A stretch of 20,855 nt of DNA from an uncultured Clostridia bacterium (GTDB lineage: Bacteria; Bacillota; Clostridia; Oscillospirales; Ruminococcaceae). The first letter of the stretch is position 1, and the number at the start of each line of letters is the position of its first letter. The notes beneath the pieces are model-generated. The model did no database searches, had not been told where the DNA came from, and saw only the letters and a list, made by a program, of their open reading frames with translations. This document shows, one piece after another, positions 1-8,541 of this stretch. The stretch spans positions 1 to 20,855 of the forward strand of contig CANRPG010000011.1 in NCBI GenBank assembly GCA_947632425.1, written 5' to 3'. Both the position numbers and the translations under genes were made by a program.

Positions 1-735
1 CAGATACGCTATTCTTGGAACTATGCTATGCTGATAGCCAACGGGCCATCGCAGGAGGCAATGCTCAAAAGCCCCGTATTTACGGCTATGGAAGAAGGCG
101 CAATAGCACGAGTAGAAGAAATATCGCGCTGCGCATCGGAGGTGCAGGACACGCTTATTTCTCTGCTTTCGGAAAAGAGGATATCAGTACCCGAACTATC
201 GCTGGAAGTGCCTGCAAAAAAGGGATTTTCGATCATTGCTACCGCAAACACGCGTGATAAGGGCGTAAATGATATGTCGGCGGCGCTTAAAAGGCGTTTC
301 AACATTGTGGTACTTCCCTCTCCCGAAACTTTGGAAGAAGAAATGCACATTGTAAAAACGCGTGTTGAGCAGCTATCGGGCAGCCTTGACCTTAATGCAG
401 CTCTGCCTAAGGATGCTGTTATAGAGAAGATATGCACTATATTCCGTGAGCTGCGCGCAGGTGAAACGCTGGATAAAAAGCAGAAAGTAAAAGCTCCTGC
501 CGGTGTGCTTTCTACCGCCGAAGCTATATCGCTTTTGTGCAACAGCATGGCGCTTGCAGGAAGCTTTGGCAGCGGCGAGATAACCGACGATGATATTGCG
601 GCAGGACTGCAAGGTGCGGTAGTCAAAGAGGACAAAGATTCTGTTGCTTGGAATGAATATCTTGAAAACATAATGAAAAAGCGCGGCTCAAACTGGAGCG
701 GACTTTACAAGGCGTGCAGGGAGCTTAACGAATGA
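1..735 (+). CDS. MoxR-type AAA+ ATPase, partial (5' end outside window)
   Basis: The frame is open from base 1, so the gene starts upstream of the window; the ATG at 28 is internal. The visible part (about 244 residues) is the second half of a MoxR-family AAA+ module. It has a Walker B-like segment GAIARVEEISR (in many MoxR proteins this is LLLDEINR), then EVQDTLISLLSEKRI, sensor 1 in IIATANTRDKG, and an arginine-finger segment AALKRRF, followed by a helical lid domain. The Walker A lies outside the window. MoxR ATPases are known to act as chaperone-like remodelers paired with VWA proteins, and a VWA gene lies two genes downstream. The stop overlaps the start of the DUF5682 gene by 4 bases (ATGA), which implies translational coupling. 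The substrate is unknown. Confidence 0.9.
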   Translation, partial: QIRYSWNYAMLIANGPSQEAMLKSPVFTAMEEGAIARVEEISRCASEVQDTLISLLSEKRISVPELSLEVPAKKGFSIIATANTRDKGVNDMSAALKRRFNIVVLPSPETLEEEMHIVKTRVEQLSGSLDLNAALPKDAVIEKICTIFRELRAGETLDKKQKVKAPAGVLSTAEAISLLCNSMALAGSFGSGEITDDDIAAGLQGAVVKEDKDSVAWNEYLENIMKKRGSNWSGLYKACRELNE

Positions 736-2993
736 GCGGCGTGAACTTTTTCGGCATACGACATCTATCGCCTGCCGGTGCGTTTTTTCTGAGAAAATTT
801 CTGGACGAAAAACAGCCTGAACTCGTTATCATAGAAGCGCCGTGCGACTTTGAAGATACGGTGAAAGACATCGTGCGCAAAGAAACACGCCCCCCGTTTG
901 CTGTTCTGGCGTATACGCAGAGCGTGCCGGTGAGGACGATACTTTATCCGTTCGCTCAGTATTCGCCCGAATATCAGGCAATAAAATGGTGCGATGAAAA
1001 CGGCGTTGAATTGCGGTTTATGGATCTGCCGTCGGAAACGTTTCTTGCGCTTTCAGATGAGAGGATAAAGCAGGCGGAGAGCGCAGAAAACGACGAAGAA
1101 CAAGACGAGCAAGCTGCCGAAAATACAACGGAGCAAAAACCCGATGTTTATGAACTTCTGGACGAAAAAAGCGAGGACGGTTCGCATGAGACGTTCTGGG
1201 AACGCACGCTGGAACAATGCGCTGATGCAGACGCTTACCATGAGGGTGCTAACCTTTTCGGGGCGAATATTCGCGAGCTTTCAAAGAAGGACGGTTATGA
1301 CGAAGCAGAGACCGCGCTGCGAGAGATGCATATGCGCTGCGTTATCAGAAATGCGGTGAAAAGCGGCATTACTCCCGAAAAGATAGTTGTAGTTACGGGC
1401 GCGTATCATGTTGTGGGACTGAAGACTTGGGAAGCTGACGAAGAAATGCCAGAGTTCCAAAAGCTCCCGTCACTTCATACGCTTATGCCGTATTCATATT
1501 ACAGGCTGTCTTCGCGTTCGGGGTATGGCGCAGGCAACAAGGCTCCTGCGTATTACGAGCTTATATGGAAAGGTCTTTGCAAAAACGACCGTTTTTACGA
1601 AAAAATGCGCAAAGAAGGCAATGTGGCTTCATCGGCACAGGTGATAGAAGCGGTGAGGCTTGCAAAAACGCTTTCACAGCTGCACGGCGGCGAAATACCC
1701 ACGCTGCGAGATATTCGCGATGCGGCAGTTACCTGCATAGGCGAGGGCAGTTTTGCAGCAATAAGCACCGCAGTTGCTGATACAGAGATAGGCACGGCGA
1801 TCGGCGAGATACCCGAGGGCGTTTCAAGAACTAGCATACAAGACGATTTTTACCGTCAGCTAAAGGAGTTAAAGCTTGAAAAATACCGCTCGGTCACGGC
1901 ACAGGATCTGAAGCTTGATCTGCGTGAAAATATCAGGGCAAGCTCTGAAAAGTCAGCGCTTTTAGATCTGAGACGTTCTTATTTTCTGCACAGACTTCGC
2001 GTTCTTGGGCTTGACTTTGCGCGCCTTGTGCCGTCACGGCAGGAAAATGCGACTTGGGCTGAGGCGTGGCAGGTGCAGTGGACTACCGAATGTGAGATAG
2101 TACTTGTTGAAAGCGCGCTGAAAGGCGACACGGTAGAACTTGCGGCGGCATTTCAGATAAAAGAAAACATTGAGGGGCAGGAAGATATTGCGATAATAGC
2201 GAAGGCTGTTGAAGATGCGTTTTGCTGCGGAATTTCTACCGCTGCCGGTTATGCGGTGGCTGCTTTGCAGGCAGCTGCGACAGACAACATACCTTTTGAA
2301 AAAATAGCGCAGACTATGTTCAGCCTTTCAAACGTAATAAGCTATGGCGACATACGAAAGACCGACTGCACGGCGATCATACCCATATTAAAGCAGCTTT
2401 ACTACCGCGCCTGCCTTATCATGAGCGGTTCATGCATATGCAACGATGATGTATCAAAAGATATTGCAGATGCGATAAACATGATAAACTCGGTGCAGCT
2501 GGCGCATGATTTTCTTGAAACGGATAAATGGCTGAGAGCGCTTTCGGAGGTCGCTGTGCGCGATGATCTGAACACGCGGCTTTCGGGGCTGTGTGCTGCT
2601 ATTTTGCTCGAACGCAGCGTAATGACTAACGATGAACTGAAAACGGAAGTATCACGCCGCCTTTCAAAAGGTGTGCCTGCCGACCTGGGTGCCGGCTGGT
2701 TTGAGGGTCTTGCTATGAAAAACCGAAACGGACTTATCGCAAGGCTGTCGCTGTGGGAAAGTCTGGACGATTATCTTAAAGAGCTTGACGACGAGGAGTT
2801 CAAACGCGCACTTGTTTTTCTGCGAAGAGCGTTTGCAGACTTTTCTTCGGGTGAAAAAGATGCTATAGCAGAAAATCTGGGCGAGATATGGGGTCTTAAC
2901 GGCGACGCCGTCAGCGAAGTTTTGAATGGTGTACTTGATGAGGCTTCTCAGCAGGCTATAGACGAGCTCTCGGACTTTGACTTTGATTTATAG
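732..2993 (+). CDS. DUF5682 family protein with TIKI/TraB-like motifs
   Basis: A 753-residue cytoplasmic protein with no signal peptide or membrane segment. I recognise it as DUF5682, a family repeatedly found beside MoxR ATPase and VWA genes. The N-terminal ~235 residues carry GIRH (8-11), IIEAP (Glu35) and TGAYHVVG with a second GxxH (223-226). These resemble the paired GxxH motifs and glutamate of the TIKI/TraB/EreA/ChaN hydrolase superfamily; that link is my inference from motifs. Residues about 112-150 form an acidic, low-complexity linker. The remaining ~500 residues are mostly predicted helical, without a motif I recognise. The start ATG lies inside the stop of the ATPase gene, and the stop overlaps the ribosome binding site of the VWA gene, so the three are one operon. 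The biochemical role is unknown. Confidence 0.85.
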   Translation: MSGVNFFGIRHLSPAGAFFLRKFLDEKQPELVIIEAPCDFEDTVKDIVRKETRPPFAVLAYTQSVPVRTILYPFAQYSPEYQAIKWCDENGVELRFMDLPSETFLALSDERIKQAESAENDEEQDEQAAENTTEQKPDVYELLDEKSEDGSHETFWERTLEQCADADAYHEGANLFGANIRELSKKDGYDEAETALREMHMRCVIRNAVKSGITPEKIVVVTGAYHVVGLKTWEADEEMPEFQKLPSLHTLMPYSYYRLSSRSGYGAGNKAPAYYELIWKGLCKNDRFYEKMRKEGNVASSAQVIEAVRLAKTLSQLHGGEIPTLRDIRDAAVTCIGEGSFAAISTAVADTEIGTAIGEIPEGVSRTSIQDDFYRQLKELKLEKYRSVTAQDLKLDLRENIRASSEKSALLDLRRSYFLHRLRVLGLDFARLVPSRQENATWAEAWQVQWTTECEIVLVESALKGDTVELAAAFQIKENIEGQEDIAIIAKAVEDAFCCGISTAAGYAVAALQAAATDNIPFEKIAQTMFSLSNVISYGDIRKTDCTAIIPILKQLYYRACLIMSGSCICNDDVSKDIADAINMINSVQLAHDFLETDKWLRALSEVAVRDDLNTRLSGLCAAILLERSVMTNDELKTEVSRRLSKGVPADLGAGWFEGLAMKNRNGLIARLSLWESLDDYLKELDDEEFKRALVFLRRAFADFSSGEKDAIAENLGEIWGLNGDAVSEVLNGVLDEASQQAIDELSDFDFDL

Positions 2994-3001
2994 GTGATGT
3001 T

Positions 3002-4174
3002 ATGGATACTAAAGCACAAATGCAGCGTTGGCGGCTTATTCTGGGTCAGGAAAGCGGCGACAGACTGGAAAAAATGGATATGCCGCAGCTCTCTGAAGAA
3101 CAGATGCTTATGGACAACGCCCTTGCATCTATATACAACAAGAGTGAGCAGGGCGGCTTCGGAAGAGGTGCAGGCAAAGGGCCGTCAAATCCGCAGATTT
3201 CGCGGTGGCTTGGCGATGTGAGAAGCCTGTTTGACAAAGACCTTGTAAAGATAATACAAAACGATGCTATGACAAGATGTGGGCTGAAACAGCTCATTTT
3301 TGAGCCTGAAATACTTGAAAATGTTGAGCCTGATATTTCGCTGGCATCGGCGATAATGGCTCTTAAAGATTCTATACCCGAGCGTTCTAAGGAAAGCGTA
3401 AGGGAATTTATAAAAAAGATAGTTGACGATATAAACAAGCTTTTGGAGCAGGATATTCGCAGAGCAGTGACCGCCGCAGTAAACAAGCGCGAGCACTCCC
3501 CTATTCCGTCGGCATCGGCGCTTGATTACAAAATGACCATCAGGCGAAATCTGAAACACTATTCACCTGAGCTTAAAACAATAGTGCCAGAACACTTTTA
3601 TTTCTTTGAGCGCGCAGCTTCTTCAGCTTCAAAAAAGTGGACTGTTATACTTGACATAGACCAGAGCGGCTCAATGGGTGAAAGCGTTATTTATTCATCA
3701 GTGGTAAGCTGCATTCTGGCAAGCATGAGCGCGCTGAAAACACGTGTTGTAGCGTTTGACACGAATATTGTTGACCTTACAGATAAATGCAATGACCCTG
3801 TTGATCTGCTTTACGGCTTTCAGCTGGGCGGCGGCACGGATATAGACAAATCGGCGGCTTATTGTCAGCAGTTTATTGAAGAACCGAAAAAGACACTGTT
3901 TTTCCTTATTTCTGATCTTTATGAGGGTGGAAACCGCGCCGCGCTGATAAGGCGAATGGAAGAAATGAAGGCTTCGGGGGTTACTGTAGTATCTCTGCTG
4001 GCTGTTGCAGACGGCGGTACGCCTTTTTATGATGAAAGCGTGGCAAACAAGCTGTCAAAACTCGGTATTCCATGCTTTGCCTGCGCTCCTCAAAAGCTGC
4101 CCGAGCTGCTGGGACTTGTTCTGAAAGGGCGGGATATAAGCGAATTTGCAAAAGATGCTTCAAAAAGCACATAA
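3002..4174 (+). CDS. VWA domain-containing protein (MoxR partner)
   Basis: A 390-residue soluble protein. The N-terminal half (1-205) is helical and uncharacterised; a Gly-rich stretch lies at about 51-60. The C-terminal half is a von Willebrand A domain with an intact metal-ion-dependent adhesion site: DQSGS (Asp220, Ser222, Ser224), the GGGTD threonine (Thr279) and ISDLYEGG (Asp305). This CoxE-like layout is known in VWA proteins that work with MoxR ATPases as adaptors or in metal or protein assembly. The ATG at 3002 is chosen because AGGTGA, overlapping the previous stop codon, sits just upstream. The gene is the last of the operon and is followed by a strong hairpin terminator. The partner or target cannot be read from the sequence. 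Confidence 0.9.
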   Translation: MDTKAQMQRWRLILGQESGDRLEKMDMPQLSEEQMLMDNALASIYNKSEQGGFGRGAGKGPSNPQISRWLGDVRSLFDKDLVKIIQNDAMTRCGLKQLIFEPEILENVEPDISLASAIMALKDSIPERSKESVREFIKKIVDDINKLLEQDIRRAVTAAVNKREHSPIPSASALDYKMTIRRNLKHYSPELKTIVPEHFYFFERAASSASKKWTVILDIDQSGSMGESVIYSSVVSCILASMSALKTRVVAFDTNIVDLTDKCNDPVDLLYGFQLGGGTDIDKSAAYCQQFIEEPKKTLFFLISDLYEGGNRAALIRRMEEMKASGVTVVSLLAVADGGTPFYDESVANKLSKLGIPCFACAPQKLPELLGLVLKGRDISEFAKDASKST

Positions 4175-4178
4175 AAAT

Positions 4179-4207
4179 AAGCCCGATGTTCAATGACCGT
4201 CGGGCTT
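4179..4207. terminator. Bidirectional rho-independent terminator between convergent genes
   Basis: AAGCCCGA (4179-4186) pairs perfectly with TCGGGCTT (4200-4207), giving an 8-bp stem with a 13-base loop. T residues follow on the plus strand, and the A-run before the stem gives T residues on the minus strand. It lies between the VWA gene (ends 4174) and the convergent EAL gene (ends 4219), so it can serve both. Confidence 0.85.
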
Positions 4208-4218
4208 TTGTTATATTG

Positions 4219-5430
4219 TTATTCTTCGGGAACAGGACGAGAAAGCGTTATGGCAAGAATATCATCGGACGACGGGTTCTTTACATAGTAATTCGTTGTT
4301 TCAACGGGTCTGTAAATGCCGTCGTCGCCCTTTTGGCGAGTAACTACCCTTCTTGTTCTCTGACCGTTGTTGTAGGCATTTATTTGGTCGTTTATATCAA
4401 AAGTATCGATAAAAAGCTGCTGATCCTCGGGAAGCATTGTAGATGCACCATGCATGATAAGTTCGGTATAAACGCCTGTTGAAGGGCAGGAACGTGTTGT
4501 GAAGTTCTCATACACCATCATATAAAAGCTGTTGCGTGAAAGGTTGCTCATTATAACAAGCGGATAGCACATAAACACGGCATCTAAAAGCAGCTGTGTT
4601 GCGCTGGCGGCAGGCTGAGTAACAAGGATATCCTCAGACTGCTCGTCAGGCTCGTGGTTTTCTAGAATATCGGCATATTCGCTTTCAGTAACGGGCTTTG
4701 AGAAATAGTAGCCCTGAATAGTTTCGCAGCCGCAGGTACGCAGAAAGCCGAGCTGTTCTTTGGTCTCGACGCCCTCTGCAACGGTAGCAAGCTTCAGCCT
4801 TTGAGCAAAATTAAAAATGCTTTCCAGAACTATACGTTCCTTTTCGTTTTCGCAGTTGCCGCTGAGAAGCGATTTATCTATCTTCAAAACGTTTGCAGGA
4901 ACATCTTTCACAAAGGTGAGCGACGAAAGTCCGCTGCCGAAGTCGTCAATAGCGACAGAGAAATTGTCGTTTCTTATATCGCTTATGAACTGAATAATAT
5001 TTGTGCCGTCAACAAGTGCGGATTCGGTTATCTCAACTTCGATAAGCTTGCGCGGAACACTGTAGCTGTCAACGACTTCACAAAGGTGCGTTACAAAGTT
5101 TTCTTCTTTGGTATGGAATCTTGAAAAGTTGACGGAAACGGTCACATTTTTTGCACCGCGCTTTATCTCACGGCTCAGAAATGCGCAGACCTCGTCAAGT
5201 ATGTACCAGTCAAGCTTTGTTATAAGCATACTCTTTTCAAGAAGCGGTATGAACTGATAGGGCGGTATAATACTGCCGTCCTCGTCTATCCAGCGCGCTA
5301 AGGCCTCCGCACCGTTTATATGACCCGTTACAGCATCATATTTCGGCTGATAGTAAGCCACTATTTTCTTTTCTGCAATTGCCTTGTCAAGCAAAGCGTT
5401 TATATTATCTTCGGTAAAAACTGTTTTCAT
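4219..5430 (-). CDS. EAL-domain cyclic-di-GMP phosphodiesterase with C-terminal extension
   Basis: A 403-residue soluble protein. Residues about 10-255 are an EAL domain, the c-di-GMP-specific phosphodiesterase fold. The catalytic and metal-binding landmarks are present: EAL (42-44), VNFSR (Asn101), VEITES (Glu133, Glu136), DDFGSG (162-167), KID (Lys183), AEGVE (Glu219) and QGYYFSKP (Gln239). It should therefore be active rather than degenerate. There is no GGDEF domain and no membrane segment. Residues about 265-403 form a separate domain, possibly PAS-like, which I cannot assign. The start at 5430 is chosen over an upstream in-frame codon because GGAGGAATTACT immediately precedes this ATG, and the upstream start would run into gpsA. 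It lies 22 bases after gpsA and is last in the der-plsY-gpsA operon, an unusual neighbour for a signalling enzyme. Confidence 0.93.
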   Translation of the reverse strand: MKTVFTEDNINALLDKAIAEKKIVAYYQPKYDAVTGHINGAEALARWIDEDGSIIPPYQFIPLLEKSMLITKLDWYILDEVCAFLSREIKRGAKNVTVSVNFSRFHTKEENFVTHLCEVVDSYSVPRKLIEVEITESALVDGTNIIQFISDIRNDNFSVAIDDFGSGLSSLTFVKDVPANVLKIDKSLLSGNCENEKERIVLESIFNFAQRLKLATVAEGVETKEQLGFLRTCGCETIQGYYFSKPVTESEYADILENHEPDEQSEDILVTQPAASATQLLLDAVFMCYPLVIMSNLSRNSFYMMVYENFTTRSCPSTGVYTELIMHGASTMLPEDQQLFIDTFDINDQINAYNNGQRTRRVVTRQKGDDGIYRPVETTNYYVKNPSSDDILAITLSRPVPEE

Positions 5431-5452
5431 AGTAATTCCTCCAAAAATATTA

Positions 5453-6454
5453 TTAAAAGTACAGACCTTCTTCGGATTCATGCTTCATAGGGCGGTTCAT
5501 AAGGTGACCCAGAGCATCTTTAGGCGGCATATTTTCAAAAAGTATCATATAAAGCTGCTCGATAATGGGGGCATCTACGCCTAGCTTTTTTGCAAGAGGA
5601 TATGCGTTTCTTGTGCAGTAATAACCCTCAACAGTGCCTGTGCGGCGTATAGCTTCCTCTGCCTTTACCCCCTGCCCTATCAGTATGCCAGCGCGCCTGT
5701 TGCGGCTGTGCATACTTGTGCAGGTAACAATAAGGTCGCCAAGACCGGTAAGCCCCGAGAAAGTCTCCTCGTGAGCGCCCATGGCAACACCTATTCGCGC
5801 TATCTCTGTAAGGCCTCTTGTCATTAGCGCGGCTTTTGTGTTATCGCCAAAGCCCATGCCGTCAACAATTCCTGCGGCAAGCGCTATTGAATTTTTAAGA
5901 GAGCCGCCGACTTCGCAGCCTATTACATCGGAATTTGTATATATTCTGAGCGTTGAGTTGCTGAGCTCATCTTGTACATAGTAAGCATAATTGAGATCAT
6001 CGCAGGCGGCAACCACCGTGGTAGGTGTGCCGTTTGCTATTTCTTCGGCATGAGAAGGGCCTGAAAGCACCACCGTTTTGTTCGGCAGAATGCTTGTTAT
6101 AACTTCCGACATACGCCGCATAGTGCCGTCCTCAAAGCCTTTTGAGGTGCTGACGACAACGGCTTTTTCATTTATATACGGTTTTGCGGTATTGCACACC
6201 TCTGCTACAAAGCGCGTTGGTATGCCGATTATGACTATATCAGCACTTTGTGCGCAAGAAATATCGGTAGTGAGCGCAACACCTTCGGGAAGAATAGCTC
6301 CAGGCAGTTTTGAACGCAGTTCACCCGTTCTTTTAAGGGTATCAATCTCATCTTGAAATTTAGACCACACAGTTACGCTGTGACCCATTTTTTTGCACAT
6401 TATAGCAAGCGAGAGTCCAAAACCACCGCTGCCGAGTATAGTTATATCCGCCAT
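5453..6454 (-). CDS. gpsA: Glycerol-3-phosphate dehydrogenase [NAD(P)+]
   Basis: 333 residues, full length for the family. The enzyme reduces dihydroxyacetone phosphate to sn-glycerol 3-phosphate in the cytoplasm, supplying the backbone that PlsY acylates. Visible landmarks are the N-terminal Rossmann loop GSGGFG (8-13), STSKGFE, LSGPSHAEEI, GGSLKN with the conserved lysine, NTKAALMTRGLTE, and GLGDLIVTC followed by SRNRRAG. The start ATG has GGAGGTG upstream with normal spacing. The gene lies 21 bases after plsY, and the two encode consecutive steps, so co-transcription makes functional sense. Nothing in it looks abnormal. Confidence 0.97.
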   Translation of the reverse strand: MADITILGSGGFGLSLAIMCKKMGHSVTVWSKFQDEIDTLKRTGELRSKLPGAILPEGVALTTDISCAQSADIVIIGIPTRFVAEVCNTAKPYINEKAVVVSTSKGFEDGTMRRMSEVITSILPNKTVVLSGPSHAEEIANGTPTTVVAACDDLNYAYYVQDELSNSTLRIYTNSDVIGCEVGGSLKNSIALAAGIVDGMGFGDNTKAALMTRGLTEIARIGVAMGAHEETFSGLTGLGDLIVTCTSMHSRNRRAGILIGQGVKAEEAIRRTGTVEGYYCTRNAYPLAKKLGVDAPIIEQLYMILFENMPPKDALGHLMNRPMKHESEEGLYF

Positions 6455-6475
6455 AAAAACACCTCCGCAAAGTTG

Positions 6476-7129
6476 TCAGCTTTTTTTACTTTTGAAGCTG
6501 AGTTTGTTTTCCGTGCCGTTTGCAAGTCTTACTATATTACTCTTATGCTTTAATACTACTATTATTGCTACTGCCAAGGCAACAAGAGCGTTCTGCCAAG
6601 GCGTTTCAAAGCCCCTTAACGTCTGCGAAATTATAGTACATATAGGGAAAGAAGAAACTGCTATTATAGATGCAAGTGAAACATATCTGCTTATGCTTAC
6701 GACTATTATGAAGATAGCTACCGCAACGCCGCAGGTAAGGGGGTCTACGGCTATCATGGTAGTGGCGGTGAGCAGCACGCCTTTTCCGCCGCGAAAACCG
6801 TAATAGCACGGGAATATATGCCCCAGTATTACAAACAGGCAGGAAAGATAATTTACAAACAGCGGATTTGAGAGCAGTTCTACACCAAAATGCCCTGCCA
6901 CAAGCCGACAGATAAGCACTGCCGCTATACCTTTTATAAGGTCTACTACAAGTGTGAGCGCGGCGGTGGGTTTGCCGAAAGTTCTCAAAACATTTGTAAG
7001 ACCTGCATTGCCGCTGCCATAGTCGCGAATATCCTTGCGGTGAATTATCTTACAAATGAGTATCGAGGTATTTATGCTGCCGAAAAGATACGAAAAAAGC
7101 ACTGTAAATATCCAAACAAAAGCTTCCAT
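6476..7129 (-). CDS. plsY: Glycerol-3-phosphate acyltransferase PlsY
   Basis: 217 residues, an integral membrane protein with several hydrophobic segments. It transfers the acyl group from acyl-phosphate to glycerol 3-phosphate, giving lysophosphatidate, the first acylation in bacterial phospholipid synthesis. All three signature regions are present: GSGNAGLTN (38-46), DLIKG (63-67) and GHIFPCYYGFRGGKG (103-117). The ATG at 7129 is preferred over an in-frame TTG at 7144 because GGGGA sits 8 bases upstream of the ATG and nothing suitable precedes the TTG. It lies 16 bases after der and 21 before gpsA, in one operon. Confidence 0.96.
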   Translation of the reverse strand: MEAFVWIFTVLFSYLFGSINTSILICKIIHRKDIRDYGSGNAGLTNVLRTFGKPTAALTLVVDLIKGIAAVLICRLVAGHFGVELLSNPLFVNYLSCLFVILGHIFPCYYGFRGGKGVLLTATTMIAVDPLTCGVAVAIFIIVVSISRYVSLASIIAVSSFPICTIISQTLRGFETPWQNALVALAVAIIVVLKHKSNIVRLANGTENKLSFKSKKS

Positions 7130-7145
7130 AATAATATTCCCCAAA

Positions 7146-8477
7146 TTATTTTACATCGTTGGTATCGCGTTCTCTTACCTTCATAACGATAGGCGTTTCA
7201 TTCAGAGAGAACGTTTCGCGGATCTGATTTTCAAGATATCTTTGGTACGAAAAATGGAACAGATCCTTGCGGTTTACAAAAACTACAAATGTAGGCGGTC
7301 TGGTAGATGCCTGCGTCATGTAGTATATTTTAAGCCGTCTGCCTTTATCTGAAGGCGGCTGCACGCGCGATGTTGCATATGCCAGAACGTCGTTCAGCTT
7401 GCCTGTTGAGATACGCATTGAGTTTTGCTCAAACGTTCTGTCAATAAGGTCAAAAAGCTTATCGAGCCGCTGACCTGTTTTTGCCGAGATGAACACGAAC
7501 GGCACATACTGCATAAAGCCGAAATCTTCTTTCAGGTCGGAAAGCATATCGTTCATGGTGTTGGTGTCTTTCTCCACCGCATCCCATTTGTTCACGGCTA
7601 CCACGCAGGCTTTACCCTTTTCGTGGGCATAGCCTGCAACTTTTGAATCCTGCTCGGTAAAGCCCTCGGTGGCATCTATGACTATGACCGCAACATCTGC
7701 TCTGTCTACTGCCATATGTGCGCGCAGAACGCTGTATTTTTCGACGTTTTCAAGCACTTTTGACTTTCTGCGTATACCTGCGGTATCTATAAACATATAC
7801 TTGCCGCGATCGGTCTCTATCACTGTATCCGTAGCATCACGGGTTGTGCCTGCAATATCGGAAACTATGGCTCTTTCCTCGCCGCATATCTTATTTATAA
7901 GCGAAGATTTGCCGACATTCGGTTTGCCTATTACTGCAACTTTTATAATATCGTCGTCCTCATCGCTTGGCTCATCTTTGGGAAGATGCTCAAAAACTGC
8001 ATCTAAAAGGTCGCCCGTGCCGTGACCGTGCGTTGACGAAACTGCTATGGGGTCGCCCAGCCCGAGATTATAAAACTCATAAAATTCAACGGGCGGTTCG
8101 CCGAGAGAATCACATTTATTAACGCACAAAACTACAGGTTTGCCCGATTTCAGCAGCATATTTGCAACGTCATGGTCGCTTGCAGTAACGCCGCATCGAA
8201 GGTCTGTAACAAGCACTATTACCTGCGCGCTGCTTATTGCAAGCTCTGCCTGCCTTCTCATCTGCGCTAGTATAACGTCGTCGCTGTCGGGCTCAATACC
8301 GCCGGTATCGACTACCATAAATTCTCTGTTGCGCCACTCACACTTGGAATATATCCTGTCCCTTGTAACGCCGGGGGTATCTTCGACTATCGAGAGCCGC
8401 TGACCTATAAGCTTATTGAAAAGCGTTGATTTGCCGACATTCGGTCTGCCGACTATAGCAACTACTGGTAAAGCCAT
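7146..8477 (-). CDS. der: Ribosome assembly GTPase Der (EngA)
   Basis: 443 residues with the diagnostic double GTPase arrangement. The first G domain has GRPNVGKS (10-17), DTGG (57-60) and NKCD (120-123). The second has GKPNVGKS (184-191), DTAG (231-234) and NKWD (296-299). A C-terminal KH-like domain follows, ending in a basic tail. Der is an essential GTPase for 50S subunit maturation. The ATG is preceded by a strong GAGGAGG site. It is the first gene of the der-plsY-gpsA-EAL operon. Only about 30 bases separate it from the terminator behind rpmF, and I see no convincing promoter there, so it may depend on read-through. Confidence 0.98.
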   Translation of the reverse strand: MALPVVAIVGRPNVGKSTLFNKLIGQRLSIVEDTPGVTRDRIYSKCEWRNREFMVVDTGGIEPDSDDVILAQMRRQAELAISSAQVIVLVTDLRCGVTASDHDVANMLLKSGKPVVLCVNKCDSLGEPPVEFYEFYNLGLGDPIAVSSTHGHGTGDLLDAVFEHLPKDEPSDEDDDIIKVAVIGKPNVGKSSLINKICGEERAIVSDIAGTTRDATDTVIETDRGKYMFIDTAGIRRKSKVLENVEKYSVLRAHMAVDRADVAVIVIDATEGFTEQDSKVAGYAHEKGKACVVAVNKWDAVEKDTNTMNDMLSDLKEDFGFMQYVPFVFISAKTGQRLDKLFDLIDRTFEQNSMRISTGKLNDVLAYATSRVQPPSDKGRRLKIYYMTQASTRPPTFVVFVNRKDLFHFSYQRYLENQIRETFSLNETPIVMKVRERDTNDVK

Positions 8478-8510
8478 ATTATTCCTCCTCTCACAAAAAG
8501 ATGTATGACG

Positions 8511-8541
8511 AAAAAAGCAGAGAAGTATATCCCCTCTCTGC
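8511..8541 (-). terminator. Rho-independent terminator downstream of rpmF
   Basis: On the minus strand GCAGAGA (8541-8535) pairs with TCTCTGC (8523-8517) around an 11-base loop, followed by six T residues (8516-8511). It lies just after the rpmF stop and about 34 bases before the der start, so it should end or attenuate the yceD-rpmF transcript before der. Confidence 0.85.

Noticed and set aside
21..671. 216-codon open frame on the minus strand
   Set aside because: It is fully antisense to the MoxR ATPase frame, which has clear AAA+ motifs; the composition is Ser-rich as expected for an antisense shadow.
5431..5481. Upstream start extending the EAL protein by 17 residues
   Set aside because: It overlaps the end of gpsA and has no ribosome binding site, while the ATG at 5430 has a near-perfect one.
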